The translations under genes and the position numbers were made by a program. This document shows, piece after piece, positions 50,997-61,256 of a stretch of 64,000 nt of DNA; position 1 is the first letter of the stretch; each line of letters opens with the position of its first letter. The notes beneath the pieces were generated by a model. That model saw only the letters and a program-made list of their open reading frames with translations. It searched no databases and was not told the origin of the DNA. Origin of the DNA: Stenotrophomonas rhizophila (lineage in GTDB: Bacteria; Pseudomonadota; Gammaproteobacteria; Xanthomonadales; Xanthomonadaceae); the NCBI RefSeq assembly GCF_020857975.1, contig NZ_JACWUO010000005.1, positions 1-64,000 of the forward strand, written 5' to 3'.

Positions 50997-52199
50997 TCAG
51001 CGCAACACGTTGAACAACGACATCTGCTGCATCTGCGAGAACAGGGTCTGCGCGGCCTGCAGGGCGGTGCTTTCCAGCTGGTACTGGCTGATCGCGTCGG
51101 CGTAGTCCAGGTCGCGCATCTGCGACAGCGTGCCCTTGAGGGTGACCGTGTTGGACTCGCGCATGTCTGCGGCATTGTCCAGCGCCTTGAGCTGGGCACC
51201 GCCGGCGGCGCGCGAGTCGATCATCCGTTCGGAGGCGCGGGCAACGTCGCGCAGGCCGCTCTGCAGCAGGTTCTGCTGGGCGGCCGACTTGCCGGCGCTG
51301 CCGGTGTCCATCTTCAACGAGCCGATCAGGCTGTCCAGGGTGCTGAAGATATCGCGGCTGGTGGCCGCGCTGACCTCGAAACGGTCGCCAGTGGCCGGTT
51401 TGCCGTCGATGTGCAGGCGCACGCCGTTGAGCACCAGGTCATCGCCGGCCTTCATCGTGCCGGTGGACACCACCGCACCGCCGGCGTCGAGCACTTCATA
51501 CTGGTCGGCGGCGGTGAAGCGCACGCTGAAGGGCTGGCCGTTCCAGCTGTCGCTGCCGTCGCGGGTGACATTGGTCAGCACCCCGGTGCCGGTGTTGGCG
51601 GCGTTGGCCGCGCCGTCGACGTGGCCGTCGCCGGTGCCGATGCGCAGGAAGATCTCGCTGCCGGGCAGGGCGTCGAGCACGTAAGTGTCCGGGCCGACCT
51701 CGACCTGGCGCTGGTTCTGGTCGCCGTTGTAGACCACCTTGCCGTCGACCTGGCTGAACGGCGGGCTGTCATCGGCGGTGCCGCCGAACAGGTAGCGGCC
51801 GGTGCCGTCGGTGCTGTTGGCCAGCGCCAGCAGGTTGCCGCGGATCGCCTCGATCTCGGTCACCATCGACTGCTTGTCGGCCGCGGCCAGCGCCGGATTG
51901 TTGGCGTAGATGGTCAGCTCGGTGATCCGCCCCATCATGTCGCCGACCTGGGCCAGCGCGTTCTCCTGCAGGCCCAGCCGGTTCTGCACGTTGTTGGCGT
52001 TGAGCTTCATGCGGTCCAGCGAGGCCAGCGTGCGGTCCAGGCCCACGGCCGCGCCGGAGGCGACCGGGTCGTCCTTGGCGGTGACCAGGCGGCGGCCGGT
52101 GGCGATCTGCTGTTCGAGGTGGCTCATCTTGGCCTGCTTGGCCATCATCAGCGATACCGACTGCTGGAACATCATCCCGGTGGAAATGCGGTTGTTCAT
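50997..52199 (-). CDS. flgL: Hook-filament junction protein FlgL (HAP3)
   Basis: 400 aa from ATG 52197-52199, overlapping the flgK stop (ATGA). N-terminal helix MNNRISTGMMFQQSVSLMMAKQAKMSHLEQQIATGRR and C-terminal helix ending TLFSQMQQMSLFNVLR resemble flagellin D0/D1; the centre is a beta-rich domain. It joins hook and filament with FlgK. A much longer open frame upstream is a shadow of flgK. Confidence 0.96.
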   Translation of the reverse strand: MNNRISTGMMFQQSVSLMMAKQAKMSHLEQQIATGRRLVTAKDDPVASGAAVGLDRTLASLDRMKLNANNVQNRLGLQENALAQVGDMMGRITELTIYANNPALAAADKQSMVTEIEAIRGNLLALANSTDGTGRYLFGGTADDSPPFSQVDGKVVYNGDQNQRQVEVGPDTYVLDALPGSEIFLRIGTGDGHVDGAANAANTGTGVLTNVTRDGSDSWNGQPFSVRFTAADQYEVLDAGGAVVSTGTMKAGDDLVLNGVRLHIDGKPATGDRFEVSAATSRDIFSTLDSLIGSLKMDTGSAGKSAAQQNLLQSGLRDVARASERMIDSRAAGGAQLKALDNAADMRESNTVTLKGTLSQMRDLDYADAISQYQLESTALQAAQTLFSQMQQMSLFNVLR

Positions 52200-54076
52200 C
52201 GGCTTACGGCTCCGAGGATGGTCTGGAACATGTTGTCGGCGGTGGAGATCAGCTGCGAGGCGGCCTGGTAGGCCTGCTGCAGGCGCAGCATGTCGGCCGC
52301 TTCCTCGTCCAGGTTGACCCCCGATACCGCATCGCGCGCGGACTGGGCCTGGTCGGTGATCACCTGCTGGGCCTGCAGCGAGTAGTCGGCTGCGCGTGCG
52401 GCCGCGCCCACCTGGGTGGTCAGCCCGCCGAGCGCGCCGCCGAGGGTCACCGTGCCATCGTTGAACGCCTTGGCCTGTTCCACCTTGGCCAGCAGCAGGG
52501 CATTGCTGTTGTCCGACGAGCCGGCCGGGGTGGGCGCGATGTTGAAGGTGTCGCCGGTCTTGGGCGCGCCGTCGAGCACGAAGCTCCAGCCGTTGGCGCT
52601 GATGGTCTGGCCGGCGGTGTAGGTGAACGGGCCGGCGCCGTCGATGGTGTACTGGGTGCCGCTGGTGAATACGATCGCAGCGGGATTGCGCAGGGCGGCG
52701 TTGTTGTGGTCGGTAACTTTGACGCCGGTGAGCTTGCCGGTGCCGGTGTTGGCCATCGCGGCGCTGCCCTTGACCGGCGCGGCCGCGGCGATGCGCGAGG
52801 TGTCGGTGATCGCCACCGCCAGGCTGCCGGCCACGCCGGCAGTGGGCTGCAGCAGCATGCGGTCGTTGACCGCCGGAGTGCCGCTCATCACCAGTTCCAC
52901 GCCATTGAGCACCAGCGGGTCGGCGGCGCTGCCGGTGCCGGTCATCGGGATCGCCGCCCCGGTGTCGGCGCGGCTGGCCTGCCACTGGGTGCCGTCGAAC
53001 TTCAGCACCACGTTCTGCCCGTCCAGCTTGGACAGGTCGCCGAAACGGGCGGTCATGGCGGCGGTGCCGGTGTTGTTGGCGTTGCCGGTGACCCGCGGGT
53101 TGCCGATGTTGAAGAAGTCCCCGCCCAGGTTGCCGTACAGGTCGGCGCCGTGGCGGTGCACATCGTTGAAGCTGCTGGCCATGCCGATGGCCAGCTTGCC
53201 CAGCTCGGCCTGGGTGGGGGTCAGCACGGTGTCGCGGAATTCCAGCAGGCCGCCGATCTGGCCGCCCAGGGTCTTGGGCGCCAGGGTGATCTTCTGGCCG
53301 GCGCTCTCCAGCGCCAGCTGCAGGCGCTCGGGCATGTACGGGTCGGCCACGGTGGTGACCTTAGACGCGGTGGTGCCCACCACCAGGGCCTGGCCGCCGG
53401 CGGTGTAGACATTCATGATGCCGCCGTCCTGCATCACTGCGTTGCCGCCGGTGTAGCCGACCAGGTTGGCGATCAGCTGGTCGCGGCGGTCGAGCAGGTC
53501 CGGCGCGGCGTTGGCCGCGTTGCCGCCGATGGCGCCGTTGAGCTGGGCGATCTCCTTGGCCAGTCGGTTGATTTCCGACGCGCCGGCGATCAGGCCGTTG
53601 TTGACTTCGCCATTGAGCGTATCGAGCTGGCCGTTGAGCTGCTGGAAGCGGCTGGCCAGGGTCTTGCCGCCATCGAGCATGTTCTGCCGGTCGGAGGTGC
53701 CCGAAGCGTTGGAGGACAGCCCGCTGACCGTATCGAAGAAGCTCGACCAGACCCCGGACACGTTGGTGGCGGTATCGGAGAACATCGCATCGACGCGGTC
53801 GGCCATGCTCGACAGCTGCTTCAGGCGGGCCAGCTCGCCACTGCCATCGAGCAGGCGCGAGATCGCCAGCTGGTCGGCAACGCGGCGGATGTCGGTGATG
53901 CGGGTGCCGTTGCCGACGTCGCCATAGCCGAAGTTCTGCGGGTTGGCGGTGGCGAAGTCGACCTTCTGCCGGGTATAGCCGGGGGTATTGATGTTGGCCA
54001 CGTTGTGGCTGGTGGTCGCCAGCGCCCGCTGGAAGGCGAGCAGGGCGCTGGTGCCGGTGGAAAGTACGCTGGACAT
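52196..54076 (-). CDS. flgK: Hook-filament junction protein FlgK (HAP1)
   Basis: 626 aa, at the long end for FlgK. N-terminus MSSVLSTGTSALLAFQRALATTSHNVANINTPGYTRQKVDF carries the rod/hook signature; the C-terminus (GVNLDEEAADMLRLQQAYQAASQLISTADNMFQTIL) is the D0 helix. The middle is enlarged with Ala/Gly/Thr-rich beta repeats. 8 bp after flgJ. Confidence 0.97.
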   Translation of the reverse strand: MSSVLSTGTSALLAFQRALATTSHNVANINTPGYTRQKVDFATANPQNFGYGDVGNGTRITDIRRVADQLAISRLLDGSGELARLKQLSSMADRVDAMFSDTATNVSGVWSSFFDTVSGLSSNASGTSDRQNMLDGGKTLASRFQQLNGQLDTLNGEVNNGLIAGASEINRLAKEIAQLNGAIGGNAANAAPDLLDRRDQLIANLVGYTGGNAVMQDGGIMNVYTAGGQALVVGTTASKVTTVADPYMPERLQLALESAGQKITLAPKTLGGQIGGLLEFRDTVLTPTQAELGKLAIGMASSFNDVHRHGADLYGNLGGDFFNIGNPRVTGNANNTGTAAMTARFGDLSKLDGQNVVLKFDGTQWQASRADTGAAIPMTGTGSAADPLVLNGVELVMSGTPAVNDRMLLQPTAGVAGSLAVAITDTSRIAAAAPVKGSAAMANTGTGKLTGVKVTDHNNAALRNPAAIVFTSGTQYTIDGAGPFTYTAGQTISANGWSFVLDGAPKTGDTFNIAPTPAGSSDNSNALLLAKVEQAKAFNDGTVTLGGALGGLTTQVGAAARAADYSLQAQQVITDQAQSARDAVSGVNLDEEAADMLRLQQAYQAASQLISTADNMFQTILGAVSR

Positions 54077-54084
54077 GGATTACC

Positions 54085-55314
54085 TCAACGGCGGATGGCA
54101 CCCAGCCCGGTCGGGCTGGCGGTGCTGGCAAAAGTCTGGCCCAGGCGCTGGCTGGCATCGCCCACGGCGGCGATGGCGCGCTCGATGGTCGGGCCGCCGG
54201 CAATGGCGGCGATCTTGGCCGCGTAGCCGGGGTCGGTGGCGTAGCCGGCCTTCTGCAGGCCCTGCGCAAAGCCGCGCACATCGCTGCCGGCCTGCAGCGC
54301 GTTCTGGTAGCGCGGGCTGTTCTTGAGCAGTTTCACGTAGTCGGCGAAGCTGTCGCCGACCGAGCCATAGGCGCGGAAGCTGGCGGTTTCGTTGCGGCGC
54401 ACGCCGTCCACGTATTCATGGGTGCCGCTGCGGGCGCGCTCGCCGTTCCAGCCGTTGGCCTTGATCCCGAACAGGTTGTGCGAGCTGCCGCCGCCGTTGC
54501 GCTGCACCAGCTTGCGGCCCCAGCCGGTTTCCAGCGCGGCCTGGGCGACCAGCGCCTTGGCGTCCACGCCCAGTTCGCGCGCGGCCTGCTGGGCATGGCC
54601 CCAGATGCTGGCCACGAAGCCTTCCGGCGTATGCGGGCCGAGCTTGGCGGCGGCGGTGTTGGCCGCCAGCGTATCGACCGCGCTGGGTCCGCGCGCAGCG
54701 GCGCCGTCGTTGACCCCGCTCCAGCGGTCGTTGGCCAGCGCGGCCCAGTTTTCCCGGCTCGGGTCGTTGACCCCCGGCGCGGCCGCATACGGGTCGCTGC
54801 GGCCGATCGCCTCGTGCATCTGGCTGCTTTCGCGGCCGGCGATCAGGTCCAGCGCGCGTTCCATCGGCTGCAATACCGCCGACGGATCGGCGCCGCGCAG
54901 CTGCTGCAGCATCTCCACTTCGCTGTTGGCGCCGGCCGGGGCGGTAGCGCCCGGCAGCGCCATCGGCGCGGCCGCCGGTGCGTTGAGCCGGTAGGCGCGC
55001 AGGGCGGCGGCCGGGTTCAGGGCAGTGTCGGTGGGCGTGGCCGCCTCGGCCTGGGCGCCACCGAGCTGGCGGGTGATCATCGCCGACAAGCCCAGGCCGC
55101 GGCCGCGGGTCATCGCCTCTGCGATCTGCTTGTCGTACATCTCGCGGAACATGGTGTTTTCGGCCGGGAACAGCGCATCGCCGAAGCTGGCATCGCGCAT
55201 GCTCTTGACCAGCATCTGCGCGAACTGGCCTTCCAGCTGGCGGGCGACCTTGTCGACCTTGGCCGGGCTGTTGGCCTGGGCCGGGTTGAGTTCCAGTGCG
55301 GGGGTGATGCGCAT
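54085..55314 (-). CDS. flgJ: Rod-cap and peptidoglycan hydrolase FlgJ
   Basis: 409 aa, longer than the enteric protein (about 313) owing to an Ala/Pro-rich linker. The N-terminal rod-cap domain (about 15-95: FAQMLVKSMRDASF, MYDKQIAEAMTRG) caps rod growth; the C-terminal glucosaminidase domain (about 235-385) has the catalytic Glu in AQAALETGWG and the YVDGVRRNETASFRAY core. It opens the cell wall for the rod. 1 bp after flgI. Confidence 0.96.
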   Translation of the reverse strand: MRITPALELNPAQANSPAKVDKVARQLEGQFAQMLVKSMRDASFGDALFPAENTMFREMYDKQIAEAMTRGRGLGLSAMITRQLGGAQAEAATPTDTALNPAAALRAYRLNAPAAAPMALPGATAPAGANSEVEMLQQLRGADPSAVLQPMERALDLIAGRESSQMHEAIGRSDPYAAAPGVNDPSRENWAALANDRWSGVNDGAAARGPSAVDTLAANTAAAKLGPHTPEGFVASIWGHAQQAARELGVDAKALVAQAALETGWGRKLVQRNGGGSSHNLFGIKANGWNGERARSGTHEYVDGVRRNETASFRAYGSVGDSFADYVKLLKNSPRYQNALQAGSDVRGFAQGLQKAGYATDPGYAAKIAAIAGGPTIERAIAAVGDASQRLGQTFASTASPTGLGAIRR

Positions 55315-55315
55315 A

Positions 55316-56467
55316 TCAGATCACCTCGAGTTCGGCGCTGAGCGCGCCGGCCTGCTTGAGGGCTTCCAGGATGGCGATCAGGTCGCCCGGGGCGGCGCCC
55401 ACCGCATTGACCGCGTGCACGATCTCATCCAGCGTGGTGCCGCCGGTGAACTTGAACATGCGGCTGCCGTCGTTGGTGGCGGTGATGGTGGACTGCGGCG
55501 TGGCCACGGTCTGGCCGTTGCCGAAGGCATTGGGCTGGCTGACGTTGGTGTTCTCGTTGATCGTCACCGTCAGCGAGCCGTGCGAAATGGCCGCAGCGCC
55601 CACCCGCACCTGCGAACCGATCACCACCGTGCCGGTCCGTGCATTGACCACCACCTTGGCCGGCGCGCTGCCGGGGGTGAGTTCCAGGTTTTCGATGCGG
55701 GCCAGCAGGCCGATCCGGGCGCCCGGGTCGCTGGGCGACTGCACCGCCACGGTGACCCCGTCGATCGCCCGCGCCGCGCCATCGCCGAAGGCATTGTTGA
55801 GCGCGGCGACCATCCGCGACACGGTGGTGAAGTCGTTCTTGTGCAGGTTCAAGGTGATGTCGCCGCCACCGCTGAACACATCCGGCAGCGCGCGCTCGAC
55901 GGTGGCGCCATTGGGAATGCGGCCGACGCTGGGCACGTTCACCGACACCCGCGAGCCGTCCTTGCCCTGCGCGCCGAAGCCGCCGACCACCAGGTTGCCT
56001 TGGGCGATCGCATAGACCTGGCCATCGGCGCCGCGCAGCGGTGCCATCAGCAGCGAACCGCCACGCAGCGAGACCGCGTTGCCGACCGAGGACACGGTGA
56101 TGTCGATCGGCTGGCCGGGCTTGGCGAACGGCGGCAGCTCGGCGTGGATCGCCACGGCGGCCACGTTCTTCAGCTGCGGGTTGACGTTGGCCGGCACGTT
56201 CACGCCCAGTTCGCCGAGCAGGTTCTTCAGGCTCTGCACGGTGAAGGGCGCCTGGCTGGTGCGGTCGCCGCTGCCGTCCAGGCCGACCACCAGGCCGTAG
56301 CCGACCAGTGCATTGGTGCGCACGCCGCCGACCTGGGCCAGGTCCTTTATGCGTTCGGCAGAGGCCGGTGCGGCAAGCGCGAACATCGCCAGCAATGCGA
56401 TGGCGACACGCATCGCGTAGAGCGACGCCATGCGTCGCTGCCCGAACAGGGAGAAGGAGAAGGTCAT
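55316..56467 (-). CDS. flgI: Flagellar P-ring protein FlgI
   Basis: 383 aa. Signal peptide ending APASA, then the conserved [32 protein letters not shown] and, near the C-terminus, [31 protein letters not shown]. It forms the periplasmic bushing. The start at 56465-56467 keeps a 7-bp gap to flgH; a later ATG (codon 19, MRVAIALL) would give a more typical signal peptide, so the exact start is uncertain. Confidence 0.96.
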   Translation of the reverse strand: MTFSFSLFGQRRMASLYAMRVAIALLAMFALAAPASAERIKDLAQVGGVRTNALVGYGLVVGLDGSGDRTSQAPFTVQSLKNLLGELGVNVPANVNPQLKNVAAVAIHAELPPFAKPGQPIDITVSSVGNAVSLRGGSLLMAPLRGADGQVYAIAQGNLVVGGFGAQGKDGSRVSVNVPSVGRIPNGATVERALPDVFSGGGDITLNLHKNDFTTVSRMVAALNNAFGDGAARAIDGVTVAVQSPSDPGARIGLLARIENLELTPGSAPAKVVVNARTGTVVIGSQVRVGAAAISHGSLTVTINENTNVSQPNAFGNGQTVATPQSTITATNDGSRMFKFTGGTTLDEIVHAVNAVGAAPGDLIAILEALKQAGALSAELEVI

Positions 56468-56474
56468 GTCAGGC

Positions 56475-57167
56475 TCAGAACGGCGTCAACGCCGAGTTGA
56501 AGAAGCGGCTCAGCCAGCCCATCGCATTGGACTGGGCGACCGGGCCGCGGCCGCCGTAGACGATGCGGGCATCGGCAACGCGGCTGGACGGAATGGTGTT
56601 GTCGGGGAAGATGTCCGCCGCGCGCACGATGCCCTGCACCTGCACCAGCTCATCGCCTTGGTTGAGCCGCAGGTTCTTGGCGCCCTGGACCACCAGGTTT
56701 CCGTTGGGCAGGCGCTGCATCACCGTGACGGTCACGCTGCCCTGCAGCCGGTTGCTCTGCGCGCTGGTGCCCTTGCCGGCGAAATCGCGCTCGCCCTTGG
56801 CGCTGGCGCTGAGGATGTCCTTGCCGCCCAGGGTCACCGGCGCACCGAACAGGTTGGGGCTGCCGATGGTCAGCTCCGATTCCTTGGCGGTGGTGGTGTT
56901 GGCGGTGGTCTGGGCAGTGGTGCTTTCGGTCAGGGTGATGGTCAGCAGGTCGCCGACATCGCGCGCGCGACGGTCCGAGTACAGCTGCAGGCCGGGGCCG
57001 GCGGCGTAGATCGCACCGGCGGTGGCCGGCGCGCTGGGCGCCACGATCGGAGTGACCGGCGCCATCGCCGGGTAGGGCCGGACATCGCCGGCGATGACGC
57101 AGCCGCCGAGCAGGGCGACCACGGCACAGGCCGGGAGCAGGCGGAGGGTGGGGCGCAGGAGCGACAT
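56475..57167 (-). CDS. flgH: Flagellar L-ring lipoprotein FlgH
   Basis: 230 aa. Lipobox LLGGC at residues 19-23 marks lipidation at Cys23. Core [23 protein letters not shown] and the closing [24 protein letters not shown] are typical. It forms the outer-membrane bushing. 23 bp after flgG. Confidence 0.97.
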   Translation of the reverse strand: MSLLRPTLRLLPACAVVALLGGCVIAGDVRPYPAMAPVTPIVAPSAPATAGAIYAAGPGLQLYSDRRARDVGDLLTITLTESTTAQTTANTTTAKESELTIGSPNLFGAPVTLGGKDILSASAKGERDFAGKGTSAQSNRLQGSVTVTVMQRLPNGNLVVQGAKNLRLNQGDELVQVQGIVRAADIFPDNTIPSSRVADARIVYGGRGPVAQSNAMGWLSRFFNSALTPF

Positions 57168-57190
57168 GGCAGGGTTCCCGGTTCGACCGA

Positions 57191-57976
57191 TCAGACGTTC
57201 TGGTTGAGGTAGCCGAGCATCGCGTCGGTGGTGGAGATCGCCTTGGCGTTCATTTCGTAGGCGCGCTGGGTTTCGATCATCGACACCAGTTCTTCGACCA
57301 CGTTGACATTGCTGCCTTCCAGCGCGCCCTGGACCACGCTGCCCAGGCCGTTCAGACCGGGGTTGCCGTTCTGCGCCGGGCCGGAGGCGGTGGTTTCCAG
57401 GAACAGGTTTTCGCCGCGCGCCTGCAGGCCGGCCGGGTTGACGAAGTCGGTCAGGGTCAGCGCGCCGATTTCCACCGAGGCGGCGTCGTCGGCCATCTTC
57501 ACGCTGATGGTGCCGTCGGTGCCGATGGTCAGCGACTGCGCGCCTTCGGGGATCTGGATGCCCGGCTGCACCGGGTAGCCGCTGTTGGTGACCAGTTCGC
57601 CCTGCTGGTTGCGCTGGAACGAGCCGTCACGGGTATAGGCCGACGAACCGTCGGGCATCTGCACCTCGAAGAAACCGCGACCGTTGACCATCACATCCAG
57701 CGCGCGGCCGGTTTGCTGCTGGCTGCCCTGTTCGAAGTTCTTGGAGGTGGCCACCACCCGCACGCCGGTGCCGATCTGCAGGCCGGTCGGCAGTTGGGTC
57801 TGCGCCGAGGATGCACCGCCGGGCTGGCGCACCTGCTGGTAGAGCAGGTCTTCGAAGCTGGCACGGTCCTGCTTGAAACCGGTGGTATTGGTGTTGGCGA
57901 GGTTGTTGGAAACCACCGACATGCGCGTCTGCTGCGCATCCAGTCCGGTCTTGGCGATCCACAATGCCTGGTTCAT
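57191..57976 (-). CDS. flgG: Distal rod protein FlgG
   Basis: 261 aa, exactly the common length. N-terminus [39 protein letters not shown] with the SNNLANxNTxGFK rod signature; [19 protein letters not shown] and C-terminal [25 protein letters not shown]. It has a sigma54-type site upstream, so flgGHIJKL may be read separately from flgBCDEF. Confidence 0.98.
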   Translation of the reverse strand: MNQALWIAKTGLDAQQTRMSVVSNNLANTNTTGFKQDRASFEDLLYQQVRQPGGASSAQTQLPTGLQIGTGVRVVATSKNFEQGSQQQTGRALDVMVNGRGFFEVQMPDGSSAYTRDGSFQRNQQGELVTNSGYPVQPGIQIPEGAQSLTIGTDGTISVKMADDAASVEIGALTLTDFVNPAGLQARGENLFLETTASGPAQNGNPGLNGLGSVVQGALEGSNVNVVEELVSMIETQRAYEMNAKAISTTDAMLGYLNQNV

Positions 57977-58033
57977 GGCGATAGTCCTGTGTTGGTACGG
58001 GTGGCCACGTGGGGTGGCCGTTGCAGGGGCAGA

Positions 58034-58049
58034 TGCATGGCGCGTGCCA
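58034..58049 (-). promoter_or_regulatory. Sigma54 (-24/-12) promoter of flgGHIJKL
   Basis: The minus strand reads TGGCACGCGCCATGCA. The -24 is perfect; -12 has ATGC for TTGC. Confidence 0.75.
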
Positions 58050-58091
58050 CAACCGCGCCGGTTTCATGGCGCCGGCGCGCCGGCGCGGCGA

Positions 58092-58844
58092 TCAGCCGCC
58101 CAGGCGCAGCAGGCTGTTGGCGCTGCGCGCGTTGTCGTCGCCATGCTTGATCACCTTCACCTGCATTTCGTACTGGCGCTGCAGCTGGATCATCTGCACC
58201 AGCGCACCGGCCGCATCGACGTTGCTGCCCTCCAGCTGGCCGCTTTCCAGCGACTTGCCCTGGGCCTGCACGAACGGCTGCCGCGGGTCGGCGTTGCGCA
58301 TCAGTCCGTCCAGGCCGCGTTCCAGGCGTTCGTCGGCAGCCGCCACCACGCGGATCCGGCCGATGTTGGCCATGGTCTGCGGGCCTTCGCCCAGCGGAAT
58401 GATCGAGATCGTGCCGTCGTTGCCGATGTCCATCGCCTGGTGCGGCGGAATGGCGATCGGCGCGCCGTTCTCGTCCAGCACCGGATGGCCGCCGGCGGTC
58501 ACCAGCTGGCCATTGGGGGTGATCGACAGCGCCGCACCACGGGTATAGGCCTCGCCGCCGCCGGCCGGGGCCTGCACCGCCAGCCAGTTGCCCGACTGCA
58601 GCGACAGGTCCAGCGGGTTGCCGGTGATCTGCTGGGCGCCCATGCGCCGGTTGAAGCCGGCGTCCACGTGCAGGGCGTCCACCCGCGAGGCGTAGCCGGA
58701 ACCCTTGATCGGGAAGGCCTCGGTGTTGGCCAGGGCCTCCTTGAAGCCGGGGGTATCGGTGTTGGCCAGGTTGTGCGAGAGCGTGCCCTGTGCCTGCAGC
58801 GAGGCGCGTGCGCCGGTCATCGCCACGTAGAGCGCCTTGTCCAT
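58092..58844 (-). CDS. flgF: Proximal rod protein FlgF
   Basis: 250 aa. MDKALYVAMTGARASLQAQGTLSHNLANTDTPGFKEALAN is the rod signature; the C-terminus GSNVDAAGALVQMIQLQRQYEMQVKVI matches FlgF. 32 bp after flgE. A 115-bp gap with a sigma54 site follows before flgG. Confidence 0.96.
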   Translation of the reverse strand: MDKALYVAMTGARASLQAQGTLSHNLANTDTPGFKEALANTEAFPIKGSGYASRVDALHVDAGFNRRMGAQQITGNPLDLSLQSGNWLAVQAPAGGGEAYTRGAALSITPNGQLVTAGGHPVLDENGAPIAIPPHQAMDIGNDGTISIIPLGEGPQTMANIGRIRVVAAADERLERGLDGLMRNADPRQPFVQAQGKSLESGQLEGSNVDAAGALVQMIQLQRQYEMQVKVIKHGDDNARSANSLLRLGG

Positions 58845-58876
58845 GCTTGTAATCCCGTGATGCGGTCAGTGGCTCA

Positions 58877-60100
58877 TCAACGGATGTTGATGATGGTCTG
58901 GGTGATCTGGTCCATGGTCGAGACCATCTGCGAGTTGGCCTGGAAATTGCGCTGGGCGGTGATCATGTTGACCAGCTGTTCGGTCAGGTCGACCGTGGAG
59001 GCCTCCAGCGAACCGGCCTGGACCTTGCCCAGGTTGGAGCTGTCCGGCGCGCCGGTACGCGGGGTGCCGGAGTTGAAGGTTTCCACCCACAGGTTGTTGC
59101 CCTTGGCTTCCAGGCCCTGGGCGTTGTTGAAGGTGCTCAGCGCGACCTGGCCCAGCGCCTTGTCATCGCCATTGGAGTAGCGCGCGTAGACCACGCCTTC
59201 CTCGGACACGGTGATCTCATTGAGCTTGCCGGCGGCGTAGCCGTCCTGCTGGGTGTTGCGCAGCGCGAACTTCTCGCCGTACTGGGTGGACCCGCTGATG
59301 TCCAGGGTCAGCGCCAGCTGGCCGGCGCCGGTGCTGGGGGTGAACGGATCGAGGGTGATCTTGCCGTTGGCCGGCGCGGTCAGCGTGCCGCCGTCGTTGA
59401 AGGTCAGCGTGGTCGGCGTGCCGGCGGCCTGGCCGTCGACGTAGTTGTAGACCTGCCACTGGTTGGCGGTGGCGGTCTTGACGAAGTAGGAGGTCTGGGT
59501 ATGGCTGACGCCCAACGAGTCGTACACGGTGATGCCGCCGGTGGACTGGCTGTAGCTGTTGGAGTCGGCCGGGCTGAACGGGGTGACCGTGGGTACCTTG
59601 GCGTTGGCCGGCAGGGTGAAGCTGACATTGACGTTGCCGGTCTGCTTGGGCGGGCTGTCGGTGGTCAGCAGCTGCAGGTCGACCAGGCGGCCGGCGTCGA
59701 AGCTGGTGCCATCGGCATTGGGCGCGAACACCTGCAGGCGCGCGCCCTGCGGGTTGGTTACAAAGCCGGCTTGGTCGGTCTGGAAGTTGCCGGCGCGCGA
59801 ATACACCCGGGCACCGTTCATGTTCATGGTGAAGAAGCCCTCGCCGGCGATGGCCATGTCCAGGCTGCGCCCGGTCTGTTCGTTGTTGCCCTGCGAGAAC
59901 TGCTGGGCCACGTTGGTCAGCCGCACGCCCTGGCCGATGGCGTTCTTGGACAGGCCGTAGCTGGTGGCCGAGAACAGGTCGGCGAACTCGGCGCGCGACT
60001 GCTTGAAGCCGGTGGTGTTGACGTTGGCGATGTTGTTGGCGGTGACGTTCAGATCGGCATTGGCGGCGTTGATGCCGGACAGCGAAACATTGAAGCCCAT
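58877..60100 (-). CDS. flgE: Flagellar hook protein FlgE
   Basis: 407 aa from ATG 60098-60100 (MGFNVSLSGINAANADLNVTANNIANVNTTGFKQSRAEF). Central hook domains, then EASTVDLTEQLVNMITAQRNFQANSQMVSTMDQITQTIINIR at the end. The hook is built from about 120 copies. The longer frame upstream is a shadow of flgD. Confidence 0.97.
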   Translation of the reverse strand: MGFNVSLSGINAANADLNVTANNIANVNTTGFKQSRAEFADLFSATSYGLSKNAIGQGVRLTNVAQQFSQGNNEQTGRSLDMAIAGEGFFTMNMNGARVYSRAGNFQTDQAGFVTNPQGARLQVFAPNADGTSFDAGRLVDLQLLTTDSPPKQTGNVNVSFTLPANAKVPTVTPFSPADSNSYSQSTGGITVYDSLGVSHTQTSYFVKTATANQWQVYNYVDGQAAGTPTTLTFNDGGTLTAPANGKITLDPFTPSTGAGQLALTLDISGSTQYGEKFALRNTQQDGYAAGKLNEITVSEEGVVYARYSNGDDKALGQVALSTFNNAQGLEAKGNNLWVETFNSGTPRTGAPDSSNLGKVQAGSLEASTVDLTEQLVNMITAQRNFQANSQMVSTMDQITQTIINIR

Positions 60101-60132
60101 GGGATTGCTCCTGGTATGCGGGGTGGGGCGGC

Positions 60133-60819
60133 TCAGCTGATGCGGAGCACGTAGTCGATCGGGGCCGTACCCAGGCCCTTGAGGTTGAGGTACAGCCCGT
60201 CCGAGCCGACGGTGACGCTCTCCACCGGTGCTTCGACGTAGGTATTGGCCTTGGTCTTGGCGCCGGCGCTGTCGGTGAAAGTGGCCGCGATGGTGTAGCT
60301 GCCCGGCGCCATACGGTTGCCGTTGGCGTCCTTGCCGTCCCAGGCGAAGCTGACTTCGCCGCCGGCCTTGGCTTCCACGCTCAGGGTGTTGACCTTGACC
60401 CCGTTGGCATCGGTGATGTCCACGTTGACGAAGCCGGCGCCGGGGGCGGCGACCATGCCGTTGGTGCCGCCTTCGGCTTCCAGCGACCACTTGGCCGAGG
60501 GGATCAGCACCTCGTGCCCGACCAGGGCGGCACCGCGCAGGATCTGGTCGCCGGACATCTGGTCCTGGAAACCCTTGACGGTGGTGTTGAGGTCGGTGAT
60601 GCCCTGGACCTGGGACAGCTGCGCCATCTGCGCCACCATCTGGGTGTTGTCCATCGGCTTGAGCGGGTCCTGGTGCTGCAGCTGCTCGGTCATCAGGCGC
60701 AGGAAGTCGGCCTGGTCGAGCGTGCTCTTCTTCTTGCTCATGTCGCTGTTGGGCGCGTTGAGGCCAAGCGCCTTGTAGATGTCGCTGTTGTTCTGGCCGA
60801 CGCCGTTGGTGCTGCTCAT
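60133..60819 (-). CDS. flgD: Hook cap/scaffold protein FlgD
   Basis: 228 aa from ATG 60817-60819. N-terminal DQADFLRLMTEQLQHQDPLKPMDNTQMVAQMAQLSQVQGI is the conserved FlgD segment; the rest is a Tudor/fibronectin-like hybrid with WDGKDANGNRMAPGSYTIAAT. It caps the growing hook. 26 bp after flgC. Confidence 0.97.
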   Translation of the reverse strand: MSSTNGVGQNNSDIYKALGLNAPNSDMSKKKSTLDQADFLRLMTEQLQHQDPLKPMDNTQMVAQMAQLSQVQGITDLNTTVKGFQDQMSGDQILRGAALVGHEVLIPSAKWSLEAEGGTNGMVAAPGAGFVNVDITDANGVKVNTLSVEAKAGGEVSFAWDGKDANGNRMAPGSYTIAATFTDSAGAKTKANTYVEAPVESVTVGSDGLYLNLKGLGTAPIDYVLRIS

Positions 60820-60845
60820 GACAGGGTGTCCTGGGGAGTGTGGGG

Positions 60846-61253
60846 TCAGCGACCCATGGTCAAGGTGGCCAGCGCCAGTTCCTTGGCGGTGCTCAGCATT
60901 TCCACGCCGGCCTGGTAATTGCGCGAGGTCGAGATCAGGTTGACCATCTGCGCGACCGGGTCGACGTCGGGCTGGTAGATGTAGCCGTCGCCGTCGGCCA
61001 GCGGGTGGCCGGGCTCGTAGCGTTTGATCGGCGCGGCCTGGCTCTGGTTGATTTCCTTGACCTGGACGGTGGTGATGTTGGGGTCGGTGCGGCTGGTGAC
61101 CGACTGGAAGATCGGTTCGAGCGGCTTGTAGACCGCATCGGCCGAGCCGGCCACGCTGTCGGCGTTGGACAGGTTGGAGGCGATGGTGCTCATGCGCACC
61201 GACTGGGCCTGCAGGGCCGAGCCGGCGATGTCGAAGATGGGCAGGTTGCTCAT
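60846..61253 (-). CDS. flgC: Proximal rod protein FlgC
   Basis: 135 aa. LPIFDIAGSALQAQSVRMSTIASNLSNADSVAG at the start; C-terminal DPVAQMVNLISTSRNYQAGVEMLSTAKELALATLTMGR. Family length. 3 bp after flgB. Confidence 0.97.
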   Translation of the reverse strand: MSNLPIFDIAGSALQAQSVRMSTIASNLSNADSVAGSADAVYKPLEPIFQSVTSRTDPNITTVQVKEINQSQAAPIKRYEPGHPLADGDGYIYQPDVDPVAQMVNLISTSRNYQAGVEMLSTAKELALATLTMGR

Positions 61254-61256
61254 GGC